From positions 1 through 35,809 of IMG/VR virus record IMGVR_UViG_3300028027_000129: a stretch of 35,809 nucleotides of DNA; one strand, given 5' to 3'. This DNA comes from a virus. Shown here piece by piece: positions 17,091 to 24,185 of this stretch. A program made the translations under genes and the position numbers. Below the pieces are notes generated by a model, which was not told the origin of the DNA, did no database searches, and saw only the letters and a program-made list of their open reading frames with translations. Every line of letters begins with the position of its first letter. The stretch's first letter is position 1.

Positions 17091-17096
17091 TATAAT
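17091..17096 (+). promoter_or_regulatory. Leaderless-type promoter for the 70-aa membrane protein
   Basis: TGATATAAT, 7 nt before the ATG at 17104; no ribosome-binding site. Confidence 0.6.
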
Positions 17097-17103
17097 ACTT
17101 CTT

Positions 17104-17316
17104 ATGACCGTACAAGACTGGGCTTCACTAATCGTCGCAATACTTACAATTGTATCTTCAATTGCTTTTGGAATTAAATGGCTTGTAAAACATTATCTCA
17201 GCGAACTTAAACCGAATTCTGGATCATCGCTAAAAGACTCTGTTACCAGATTAGAAGAAAAAACTGACAAGATGTTTGATCTTTTGATTGAACATATTAA
17301 AGATCACTCTAAGTAA
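17104..17316 (+). CDS. Single-pass membrane protein with C-terminal coiled coil, 70 aa
   Basis: 70 residues, MTVQDWASLIVAILTIVSSI.... Residues 7-28 form a transmembrane helix; residues 46-66 (LKDSVTRLEEKTDKMFDLLI) form a coiled coil. Similar short proteins in actinophages are annotated as membrane proteins or holin candidates. The frame is open to 17023, but the -10 position selects this ATG. It lies just before the structural genes. Holin-like function possible, unproven. Confidence 0.7.
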   Translation: MTVQDWASLIVAILTIVSSIAFGIKWLVKHYLSELKPNSGSSLKDSVTRLEEKTDKMFDLLIEHIKDHSK

Positions 17317-17532
17317 TTCTTCTATATATAATATATACTTAATATCTTAAAAACTTTTATACAGTATATTCTTTTCTTTATATATTTTAAGTATACACTA
17401 TCAATACCCTGGACTATTAGGATAAAACGGACATAAGGTATATAACCATTTATAACTCTTTTGTAACAATTTAATATTGTAACTTTTTGTTATACAAATC
17501 ATTAATAACCTGGTTTTAATTAAATAATAAGA
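17317..17532. other. AT-rich spacer
   Basis: No gene seen. Very AT-rich. Contains the 13-mer ATAAAACGGACAT (17422-17434), identical to 14305-14317 in a leftward cassette, with a leftward TATACT at 17390-17395, so a leftward promoter remnant is possible. Confidence 0.4.
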
Positions 17533-17605
17533 TATAATCTTAATGCTAGCACCCAAGTTGCTACCCCCACCCCACTGCGCTTGGGTGTCTAGCCTTATTT
17601 TATGG
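17533..17605 (+). ncRNA. Candidate small structured RNA with own promoter
   Basis: TATAAT (17533-17538) is followed after 6 nt by G17545. There a strong hairpin begins: GCTAGCACCCAAG (17545-17557) pairs with CTTGGGTG-T-CTAGC (17580-17593, one bulged T). The 22-nt loop is C-rich (17558-17579). The stem is followed by CTTATTTTATGG, a weak U-tract. Predicted product is about 55-60 nt. It could instead be a terminator or an upstream control element for the gene at 17619. Confidence 0.5.
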
Positions 17606-17611
17606 TATAAT
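17606..17611 (+). promoter_or_regulatory. Leaderless-type promoter for the first tail gene
   Basis: TGGTATAAT, 7 nt before the ATG at 17619. Confidence 0.6.
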
Positions 17612-17618
17612 CAATGAT

Positions 17619-18035
17619 ATGTGCTCACCTACAGTAGAACGATTTGGGGCAACCCCAGCAAATATTCAATGGACTGTCGTTCGTGGAGACTATGCTTCAT
17701 TTACAATTTCATTTCTTGAAAATGATGAAGTTACAGAATTTGATACTGTTGGTTGGGCTTTTGCAGCCACAGCCTATGATCCTACTACAGACGTTCTAGA
17801 TGAATTAGATGTTGTTGTAGACGGTTCTGTTATTACTGTCAGTGCTCCCGCTTCAGTTACTGAAAACTGGGGAACTAAATATAAGTCTGTAGTTGCAGAA
17901 CTATCTTTTGACCTTCAAGCAATAGTTCCAGACGGTACCTCAACAATTACATGGACTCCAGTAATTGGAACAATCTGCGTTCTTGGAGACGTGTCCCCAT
18001 CAACTACAAGAAATACTTTGGGAGGAGTATCTTAA
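17619..18035 (+). CDS. BppU-like tail/baseplate protein, 138 aa
   Basis: 138 residues. IQWTVVRGDYASFTISF at residues 16-32 is the opening of BppU-N-type domains (pattern W-x-x-x-x-GD-x-A-x-F), which adapt fibres to the tail in Gram-positive phages. All-beta. Related to the proteins at 18893-19249 (YYRGDTAQF) and 23067-23480 (WTIVKGDTASF). Predicted leaderless. First gene of the tail-fibre cluster. Confidence 0.7.
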   Translation: MCSPTVERFGATPANIQWTVVRGDYASFTISFLENDEVTEFDTVGWAFAATAYDPTTDVLDELDVVVDGSVITVSAPASVTENWGTKYKSVVAELSFDLQAIVPDGTSTITWTPVIGTICVLGDVSPSTTRNTLGGVS

Positions 18036-18119
18036 ATGATAATTAAAATTAAAGATACAAATACAAAACTCCCGCCAATTATAAAGATTAATGGCACTGT
18101 TTTTAAAGTAAAGAGATAA
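18036..18119 (+). CDS. Basic microprotein, 27 aa
   Basis: MIIKIKDTNTKLPPIIKING... 27 residues, lysine-rich, beta-like. GGAGGAG lies upstream, ending in the preceding gene, and the ATG directly follows that gene's TAA. Probably a small structural or assembly peptide; uncertain. Confidence 0.5.
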   Translation: MIIKIKDTNTKLPPIIKINGTVFKVKR

Positions 18120-18122
18120 GTC

Positions 18123-18866
18123 GTGGCCATATCAAAAAATATGGATGCTCCAAAGACAAAATATGCGGAAGCAATTAAGTCAACTAAAAGTGAAGAACTA
18201 AGTAATACTGAATATATTGCTGTTCCAGGAATTCAGGGTGAACGAGGCGAAGTAGGTCCAGCAGGACCACCAGGACCAGAAGGACCAAGGGGCGAAAGAG
18301 GTATTCCAGGCAAAGATGGTAAAGATGGCATTCCTGGGCCACAAGGACCTAAAGGAGATCCTGGCAGAGGCGGGGGAGAAGGATATGAGAGTCCTTCAGG
18401 TCAATATCCAGGATGGGCATATTATCAGAATAAAAATAAAAAACCAATCTTGCTAGGTCCTGAAAGAGGAGATGATGGTTGGGTAAATATTTTAATGGAT
18501 GACGATATGGATAGTAATATTTTGAAATTTCTTCCAGAAGGATCAGTATCTCTTTGGAATTCAGTTACTCAGAGAATTAATTTTAAGCAATTAAAGGTGG
18601 GTGCTAGAGTTGACATTAGGTATGACATAGCCCTTACTACTGATACAAACAGTACAGAAGCATGGATTAGAACATATATACCAAAGGTGGAATCTCCAAC
18701 TGGATACCTAGGAATGCTTAAATATAAGTATCCATATGAAATGTCTGTTAGTCAAACCCTATATGTTGACTTGTCAAAAATTAGATCAGAAGGTGCAGTC
18801 ATTCAGGCAAGAGCAGATAATGAAAGTACCATTATACTAAAGGGCATGTATATATCAGTCTCTTAG
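18123..18866 (+). CDS. Collagen-like tail fibre protein, 247 aa
   Basis: 247 residues, GTG start with AAAGAG upstream. Residues 36-83 are about 16 collagen Gly-X-Y triplets ([16 protein letters not shown]), which should form a trimeric stalk. The C-terminal 150 residues are a beta-rich globular head ([20 protein letters not shown]...). N-terminal 30 residues probably attach to the tail. Expected role: adsorption fibre. Confidence 0.8.
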   Translation: MAISKNMDAPKTKYAEAIKSTKSEELSNTEYIAVPGIQGERGEVGPAGPPGPEGPRGERGIPGKDGKDGIPGPQGPKGDPGRGGGEGYESPSGQYPGWAYYQNKNKKPILLGPERGDDGWVNILMDDDMDSNILKFLPEGSVSLWNSVTQRINFKQLKVGARVDIRYDIALTTDTNSTEAWIRTYIPKVESPTGYLGMLKYKYPYEMSVSQTLYVDLSKIRSEGAVIQARADNESTIILKGMYISVS

Positions 18867-18869
18867 TGG

Positions 18870-18875
18870 TATAAT
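18870..18875 (+). promoter_or_regulatory. Extended -10 promoter with short SD leader
   Basis: TGGTATAAT followed by AGGAGG (18881-18886) and the ATG at 18893. Confidence 0.6.
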
Positions 18876-18892
18876 GGATCAGGAGGATATTG

Positions 18893-19249
18893 ATGACATT
18901 TCCAAGTACTTATAATTTTAGTTATTACCGTGGTGACACTGCTCAATTTGTTGCCCGTCCAAAAAATGCAAATGACGGATCTTCTTTTGAACTAACAGGA
19001 TATAGTTCTATTTTTACAATTGCAACAGCAAGAGGTTCAGGGGCTACAAGATATTCTACTGCACAGGGAATTACTGCTGTAGTTGATACTGCAAACGATC
19101 TAGTAACGTGTACCATTACACCAACAGGTGGAAGATTGCTTGCTCAAGGTTCATATGTTTATGATGTTCAAATTGATAATGGAACTCAAATCTATACTCT
19201 TTTGACTGGTACGATTTCTGTAACAGATGACATTACTGGTGCCGCTTAA
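18893..19249 (+). CDS. BppU-like tail protein, 118 aa
   Basis: 118 residues from MTFPSTYNFSYYRGDTAQFV. The same W/Y-x-x-GD-T-A-x-F opening as at 17619 and 23067. A TTG at 18890 is too near the AGGAGG, so the ATG at 18893 is preferred. Beta sandwich, no signal peptide. TAATG joins it to the next gene. Confidence 0.7.
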   Translation: MTFPSTYNFSYYRGDTAQFVARPKNANDGSSFELTGYSSIFTIATARGSGATRYSTAQGITAVVDTANDLVTCTITPTGGRLLAQGSYVYDVQIDNGTQIYTLLTGTISVTDDITGAA

Positions 19250-19812
19250 TGCCTGATGTTCTATTGAGTAATGATGATATTACAGTTCTTGGCCCACCAG
19301 AAATTGTTGAAGTCTTAGTTGACATTGGTCCACAAGGTGATCGTGGAAGCCAGATATTTATTGGTGTAGGAGATCCAAATTCTGTGGAAATTGGACAAAC
19401 AATTAGATTAAATGATTTGTATATTAATACATCTCCAGGAGCAAACTATGGATATCTATATCAGTATGTTTCTGAGCCTGGAGGAAATGTTTGGATTGAG
19501 GTTTTAAAAGTAAATCCAACTCTATATTCAAAGCGCCATTCTGCAACTTTTACTAGTGGCGAGGCAAGCATAACTATACCAATCTCAAATATTGTTACAG
19601 TTTCTGGAACACCCCTAACAGCAAATAATTTTGCAGTTCAATATAGTATTGTTAGCACAAACCCCATAGCATCATCCATAGAGATTCCAACTCTTACGGG
19701 ATCGGGGACCAATCTTGTTGTTAATTTTAATGCCGTTAAGTCGGTTAATGGAACTTGGTCAAATTTGACTGGAGAGGTAACCATACATCTATTTATATCA
19801 ATAGTCTTGTGA
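19249..19812 (+). CDS. Tail fibre protein with short collagen-like linker, 187 aa
   Basis: 187 residues. DIGPQGDRGSQIFIGVGDPN at 27-46 is a short Gly-X-Y linker followed by a beta element common in phage tail fibres. The C-terminal half (STNPIASSIEIPTLTGSGTN) is Ser/Thr-rich beta. Coupled to the BppU-like gene. Confidence 0.7.
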   Translation: MPDVLLSNDDITVLGPPEIVEVLVDIGPQGDRGSQIFIGVGDPNSVEIGQTIRLNDLYINTSPGANYGYLYQYVSEPGGNVWIEVLKVNPTLYSKRHSATFTSGEASITIPISNIVTVSGTPLTANNFAVQYSIVSTNPIASSIEIPTLTGSGTNLVVNFNAVKSVNGTWSNLTGEVTIHLFISIVL

Positions 19813-19820
19813 TATTGTGG

Positions 19821-19826
19821 TATAAT
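19821..19826 (+). promoter_or_regulatory. Extended -10 promoter
   Basis: TGGTATAAT, then GAGGTG and the ATG at 19845. Confidence 0.6.
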
Positions 19827-19844
19827 TTTTGATGAGGTGAATAA

Positions 19845-20525
19845 ATGGCAGCAGAATCAATAGGAACTTTAGTACCTACTAAAATACCAAGTCTTTCAGA
19901 TCAGGCGGATATTCAGGCTGCCCTCAGAGTCTATCACTACGGATCATATACTTTTGATACAGCAGAAACAAATGCTGCAAACCTTATTAATCCCTCAGTT
20001 GCATATACAATAAATAACTTGCAATCTCAGATAACAGCATTGTCTGGAACAACTCCAATTCAGGCCACTAGTTTTAATGCAAAAGGCGATCTTTTATCTG
20101 CTTCAGCAAATGATACATTGGCTGTTTTAAGCGTAGGTTCAAACGGAAGAGTTCTTACAGCAAATTCTGCAACCACTAGCGGACTTGAGTGGGTTACTCC
20201 AGAAGTAACTGCTACAAGTACAAATACTTTGTCTAACAAGACTTTAACTGCTCCAAAATTTGCAGACCTTGGCTTTATTGCAGATGCCAATGGAAATGAA
20301 CTGCTTGTCATGGATACCGTAACCTCAGCGGTAAATGAAATTAAAATTTCAAACGCTGCAACTGGAGGAAACCCCTCTATTGCAGTACAAGGTGGGGACA
20401 CAGATGTATCGCTAAACCTTGTTTCAAAAGGTGTTGGTACAGTTCAGGCAAATGGAATTGACATAGCAACAACAGTGTTACTTGAAGAAGTTGAAATTCT
20501 AACAATTATGGGCGCACTGCTATAA
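19845..20525 (+). CDS. Tail fibre protein, 226 aa
   Basis: 226 residues. AKGDLLSASANDTLAVLSVG then GRVLTANSATTSGLEW at 75-115 and SNKTLTAPKF at 131-140 are repeat-fibre modules shared with the 613-residue fibre (AKGDLIVGSADDAVARLGIG; TNKTLTSPKI). The N-terminus contains PSLSDQADIQAALRVYHYGS, a likely tail-binding segment. Confidence 0.75.
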   Translation: MAAESIGTLVPTKIPSLSDQADIQAALRVYHYGSYTFDTAETNAANLINPSVAYTINNLQSQITALSGTTPIQATSFNAKGDLLSASANDTLAVLSVGSNGRVLTANSATTSGLEWVTPEVTATSTNTLSNKTLTAPKFADLGFIADANGNELLVMDTVTSAVNEIKISNAATGGNPSIAVQGGDTDVSLNLVSKGVGTVQANGIDIATTVLLEEVEILTIMGALL

Positions 20526-20534
20526 AATATGGTG

Positions 20535-20540
20535 TATAAT
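20535..20540 (+). promoter_or_regulatory. -10 promoter with SD leader
   Basis: TATAAT followed by AGGAGG and the ATG at 20573. Confidence 0.5.
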
Positions 20541-20572
20541 AATAACACAATCTACTTAGGAGGTAGTAACTA

Positions 20573-20875
20573 ATGGCTACATTAACCAAGGCTCTTGCTA
20601 GACAAGCAGCAGCAACATCAAGTGCGACACTATACACGGTGCCGTCTTCAACAACTACAGTAATTACAAATATCGCTGTATGTAATAACGCAGCATCTGC
20701 TGCTACTTTTACTATCTTGCTAGATGACATTGAACTGCAAAAAGATTCTTCAGTTCCAGCAAACTCAACAGTATATATTGACCTAAAGCAAGTTTTAGCA
20801 ACAACAAAGACTATTAAGGCGTTTGCTTCTGCAATCACTGTAGACTTTCACATCAGCGGAGTGGAGATTTCGTAA
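20573..20875 (+). CDS. Small tail-fibre accessory protein, 100 aa
   Basis: 100 residues, MATLTKALARQAAATSSATL..., beta-rich (VITNIAVCNNAASAATFTIL), ending VDFHISGVEIS. Similar proteins in actinophage tail clusters are unassigned minor structural proteins. AGGAGG before the ATG. TAATG with the next gene. Confidence 0.65.
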   Translation: MATLTKALARQAAATSSATLYTVPSSTTTVITNIAVCNNAASAATFTILLDDIELQKDSSVPANSTVYIDLKQVLATTKTIKAFASAITVDFHISGVEIS

Positions 20876-21762
20876 TGGGCGTTAATGTATTTCCTACACC
20901 AACAACAGCAACAGTATTTACTAACAACAGACTAACTGTTCCAAGTGCTAATACTGTTCAAACGCCTAACATTACTTTGACACCTGGAGTCTATACGATT
21001 TCCAATGTTTCTAGCACAATCACAACAATTGAGTTCTATTCAAATGATGGAACAAGAATTGCTGGCGCAGTAACATCATCTGGAACAGTTACTGTAAACC
21101 TTGCACAGACAGTAGATAAGTGTATCTTGTGGACAAATACAGGATCAAATATTGCTGTTTCAATTGATCGTGTTGCAAATATTTTAACAAGTTCTGCTTC
21201 AGGAACACTTGATACAATTAGCGCAACTGGAACATACACAGGCACAAGTGCATCTGGTCTTGCTTATGCAGTTGTCATCGGTGGCGGTGGCGGAGGTTCT
21301 CCACAAGGAGGAACAGCAGGTAATGCCGCAGGTATTGGAGAAAAACTTGTAGCGCTAACTGGTTCTATGCCTGTAACTGTTGGTAATGGTGGAACAGCAA
21401 CACTATCAGGAGGATCTTCAGTATTTGCTGGAATAACAGCAACTGGTGGCGGTGGATCAGGATCAGGTAGTGGATCATCAACAGGTGGATTCTATAATCA
21501 GTCTGGTGGTGGCCCAAACGGTAGAACTGGTGGAACTCGTCCTGCTGCAGTTTACACAATTACAGGAGTTACAGCAGCATCTGGCGGCGGCGGTGGACAA
21601 GATGCTCAGGTTTATCAGCCAGGTAACGGTATTTCTGGAACCCCAGGTGGTGGCGGCGGCATCGGCGCAGGTGGTGGCTCAGGTGGTCAGCAAATTTCTG
21701 GTGTCGGCGGTGGCGGTGGCGGCACTGGTGGCAATGGAGTTGTCTACGTTCTAAGGTTTTAA
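20875..21762 (+). CDS. Glycine-rich receptor-binding tail protein, 295 aa
   Basis: 295 residues. Residues 1-135 form a beta domain. Residues 136-295 are a glycine-rich domain with runs GGGGGG and the ending GGNGVVYVLRF, typical of polyglycine-sandwich tips of phage adhesins. Expected to contact the host surface. Strong terminator follows. Confidence 0.75.
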   Translation: MGVNVFPTPTTATVFTNNRLTVPSANTVQTPNITLTPGVYTISNVSSTITTIEFYSNDGTRIAGAVTSSGTVTVNLAQTVDKCILWTNTGSNIAVSIDRVANILTSSASGTLDTISATGTYTGTSASGLAYAVVIGGGGGGSPQGGTAGNAAGIGEKLVALTGSMPVTVGNGGTATLSGGSSVFAGITATGGGGSGSGSGSSTGGFYNQSGGGPNGRTGGTRPAAVYTITGVTAASGGGGGQDAQVYQPGNGISGTPGGGGGIGAGGGSGGQQISGVGGGGGGTGGNGVVYVLRF

Positions 21763-21766
21763 TTTA

Positions 21767-21810
21767 TAAAAAAATACCCCCCAAGGCATATAGCCAAGGG
21801 GGGATTTTTT
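21767..21810. terminator. Bidirectional terminator between convergent genes
   Basis: CCCCCC (21777-21782) pairs with GGGGGG (21798-21803); inner GGC/GCC pair around ATATA. Flanked by an A-run (21767-21774) and a T-run (21805-21810), so it works in both directions. Confidence 0.85.
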
Positions 21811-21817
21811 ATATTAT

Positions 21818-22390
21818 TTAATTATATTGGTTAGGGAACTTCTTTAACCATTTTTGGTATTGTGCAGGCTTGGCATGCTTCCAAGACTTCCAATTTGTTC
21901 CACCCTGAGTCATATGAAATACAATTTGTGCATTTTTCACGGGACTAAATAGTTCAGCATTAGCATCTAGGTTAAACTTATCTCTACGATCAGGTCCTAG
22001 ATCACCGATCATATTTATTTGGAATACCCCGTAAGAACTGTCTCCAGTCTTAGCATTTCCATTAAATGCAAAAGGTCTTCCGTTTGATTCTGCTTTTGCT
22101 ACAGCCCAAGCAGTCTTCAGACCCTTTCCAGTAAAGCCTACAGCCTTTAACATTTGAACTAAGTCATAGTCACTTAAAGATACAGCATTTGTATACTTTG
22201 CTAAAATTACCTTTTTATTTGGCTTAGAAACCAAAAAAGCCGACTTAGGGTCGGCAGGGGTAGTTAAGGACTTATTACTCAATAAATTATTTTCAGTTGT
22301 ATTTGTTACAGCATTAGCAGAATTACTTATAGGTGCAAGCAATCCAACTAAAGATAGGATTCCAATCCAAGCCATCTTGTCTCTTCTCAT
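21818..22390 (-). CDS. Secreted lysozyme-like transglycosylase
   Basis: 190 residues. Residues 1-27 are a signal peptide (MRRDKMAWIGILSLVGLLAP...ANA). The catalytic domain holds AVAKAESNGRPFAF with likely acid E101, then SSYGVFQIN (119-126), matching the G-x-x-Q-I-N motif of lytic transglycosylases/SLT. Acts on peptidoglycan outside the membrane, for lysis or entry. It is the only leftward gene among rightward tail genes, with its own promoter, AGGAGG ribosome-binding site and shared terminator. Confidence 0.85.
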   Translation of the reverse strand: MRRDKMAWIGILSLVGLLAPISNSANAVTNTTENNLLSNKSLTTPADPKSAFLVSKPNKKVILAKYTNAVSLSDYDLVQMLKAVGFTGKGLKTAWAVAKAESNGRPFAFNGNAKTGDSSYGVFQINMIGDLGPDRRDKFNLDANAELFSPVKNAQIVFHMTQGGTNWKSWKHAKPAQYQKWLKKFPNQYN

Positions 22391-22415
22391 AAAATAAACC
22401 TCCTAGAAACAAAAG

Positions 22416-22446
22416 CACCAGTTGTCTGGTGTTACTACCAAGTATA
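22416..22446 (-). promoter_or_regulatory. Promoter and 5' hairpin of the transglycosylase mRNA
   Basis: TGTTATACT with the -10 at 22441-22446. The perfect inverted repeat CACCAG-N4-CTGGTG (22416-22431) begins a few nt after the predicted start site: an operator or a 5' stabilising stem. Confidence 0.6.
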
Positions 22447-22521
22447 ACATGTTTTTGCCCCAAAAAGCAACTTTTTGATATTTTTAAGTTTTTGTTATCT
22501 ATTTGTTATAATTGAAAGTGG

Positions 22522-22527
22522 TATAAT
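22522..22527 (+). promoter_or_regulatory. Near-leaderless promoter
   Basis: TGGTATAAT, 9 nt before the ATG at 22537; no room for a ribosome-binding site. Confidence 0.55.
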
Positions 22528-22536
22528 AGAAATACT

Positions 22537-23067
22537 ATGGCTACAGGAATAACACCTATATATGATTTACCATACCCAGTACTTTCCGATCAGGTTAATG
22601 TACACGAGGACATTCAGTCATTAGCCGAACAATTAGAATTAATATTACCAACAATTGGTTTGCCTTATCAAACCCTAGAAGTTACAAATACTAGTGGATC
22701 AGCAATTGCCAAAGGGGATCCAGTTTATATTTCTGGTTTTGGAACATCCAAGCCTACAGTTGCAAAAAGCGTTTCTACAGATATTGCAACATTTCCAGTA
22801 GTTGGTTTAGCACAAGCAGCAATTGCAAATACAAACGATGGCGTTATTGTTATCTCTGGAGTTTTTTCTGGAGTAAATACAAATTCTTATAATGTTGGAA
22901 ATATTTTATATGTTGGAACTACTGGAGGACTTACTGCTACCCAGCCAACAGCAGGATCTGGAGCAGTAGCAGTAGTTGCAAAGAAAAATTCTTCAACTGG
23001 GATACTTCTAGTTGGGCAGCCAAAAGGAAATGGCACTTGGGGATCACTGAAAGCAGGTTTAGCATAA
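22537..23067 (+). CDS. Tail fibre/structural protein, 176 aa
   Basis: 176 residues, MATGITPIYDLPYPVLSDQV... with a helical segment (EDIQSLAEQLELIL), then beta: SGSAIAKGDPVYISGFGTSKP and VVGLAQAAIANTNDGVIVIS. This central module is common in virion spike and fibre proteins. Near-leaderless start; TAATG with the next gene. Confidence 0.7.
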   Translation: MATGITPIYDLPYPVLSDQVNVHEDIQSLAEQLELILPTIGLPYQTLEVTNTSGSAIAKGDPVYISGFGTSKPTVAKSVSTDIATFPVVGLAQAAIANTNDGVIVISGVFSGVNTNSYNVGNILYVGTTGGLTATQPTAGSGAVAVVAKKNSSTGILLVGQPKGNGTWGSLKAGLA

Positions 23068-23480
23068 TGGCAACTTATAGAGGTCAGGGAGCATCTACAT
23101 ATGATATTGGAGAAAAGCCACCATTCGTTAATTGGACAATCGTAAAGGGCGACACAGCCTCTTTTAAAGTTTACCTAACAGATGATGCTAAACAGCCTTT
23201 AACTATTGATGACTGGGATATTGAGGTGGAGTTTAAAAGACCTACTACCCCCGTTGAGCCTCAGATAATTACAGATGTTGCAACTTTAGTTTTTTCAATT
23301 ACCCCAACACAAGACCTAGAAGACGCTGATGGTGAATTTAAGGTTAACCTTACTGCAGCACAAACTGCACAATTAAGAACAAATGATATTTTTGATATTG
23401 AATTACGTCTTCCACAGAACACTCTTGTTTGGACAGTTGCTCAAGGGAAGATTACTCTCCTTGAGGATGTTACAAACTAA
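23067..23480 (+). CDS. BppU-like tail protein, 137 aa
   Basis: 137 residues from MATYRGQGASTYDIGEKPPF. FVNWTIVKGDTASFKVYL (20-37) is the BppU-N-type opening; TLVWTVAQGKITLLEDVTN closes the domain. Third member of the family in this cluster. An upstream in-frame ATG (23037) lies inside the preceding gene, so the TAATG start is preferred. Confidence 0.72.
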   Translation: MATYRGQGASTYDIGEKPPFVNWTIVKGDTASFKVYLTDDAKQPLTIDDWDIEVEFKRPTTPVEPQIITDVATLVFSITPTQDLEDADGEFKVNLTAAQTAQLRTNDIFDIELRLPQNTLVWTVAQGKITLLEDVTN

Positions 23481-23701
23481 TGGCAACAGTTGTTATAAAT
23501 AACAATGCCCCAGTTTTTACAAAAGACATTGAAAGAGTTTCTTTTCCAAATGTAGAAATTACTCAGCCAAATCGGGGAGTAAATATAAACTCAATTCTTC
23601 CATTTAGAATAAGGTTTACAGCCATACAGGTGCCAACATCTATTGGTAATGTACCAGCAATTCCATTACAGGTTATTGGTTTCTCTAACTATATACTTTA
23701 A
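23480..23701 (+). CDS. Small tail protein, 73 aa
   Basis: 73 residues, MATVVINNNAPVFTKDIERV..., beta-rich, ending VPAIPLQVIGFSNYIL. TAATG overlap with the BppU-like gene, so probably a partner structural protein. Confidence 0.6.
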   Translation: MATVVINNNAPVFTKDIERVSFPNVEITQPNRGVNINSILPFRIRFTAIQVPTSIGNVPAIPLQVIGFSNYIL

Positions 23702-23710
23702 AATATGTGA

Positions 23711-23716
23711 TATAAT
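23711..23716 (+). promoter_or_regulatory. Leaderless-type promoter
   Basis: TGATATAAT, 6 nt before the ATG at 23723. Confidence 0.6.
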
Positions 23717-23722
23717 TCAAGC

Positions 23723-24169
23723 ATGGCTAAATTATCAATCGCAAGCATCAAGTCTCTTTTTCAGACTGGAGACCGTCCAAGTCAAACAAACTATGAAGAT
23801 TTGATTGACAGCACCTCTGCAAGATCTACAGATCTTGGTTCAGATGGTAACAATGAAGTTACAATTAACGGCATTGAGAATTCAACAATTTTTGATAACT
23901 TTTTAGCAAGTGAGTGGAGATCAGTAAAATACATGGTCTCAATTAAAAAGACTTCTGGCGGCGCAAATAAATACTGGGCCACAGAATTAACCATTGTTCC
24001 TGACAATACAGATGTAAATGTTAGCGAATATGGAACAGTAGACAATGATGGGAATATTGGCACCATCTCCGTGTCTAGAGCAGGAGATACAGTTTCACTA
24101 ACTGTAGTTCCAGTGGGTGGGCAAACCCCGATAACCTTGCGCTATTTGCGTATTGGTTTAAAGGCATAA
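23723..24169 (+). CDS. Tail protein, 148 aa, shares C-terminal domain with the 613-aa fibre
   Basis: 148 residues. The N-terminus (SIASIKSLFQTGDRPSQTNYEDLI) resembles short fibre-attachment helices. Residues 70-148 (WRSVKYMVSIKKTSGG...ELTIVPDNTDVNVSEYGTV) match the C-terminal domain of the 613-residue fibre (AAKYVVQLKKSGN...EVLVAIDGDNNVYLTEY). Predicted leaderless. Confidence 0.7.
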   Translation: MAKLSIASIKSLFQTGDRPSQTNYEDLIDSTSARSTDLGSDGNNEVTINGIENSTIFDNFLASEWRSVKYMVSIKKTSGGANKYWATELTIVPDNTDVNVSEYGTVDNDGNIGTISVSRAGDTVSLTVVPVGGQTPITLRYLRIGLKA

Positions 24170-24185
24170 CTAAGGAGATATAAAG

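Noticed and set aside
21446-21754. Rightward 102-codon frame
   Set aside because: Out-of-frame reading of the glycine-codon-rich adhesin.
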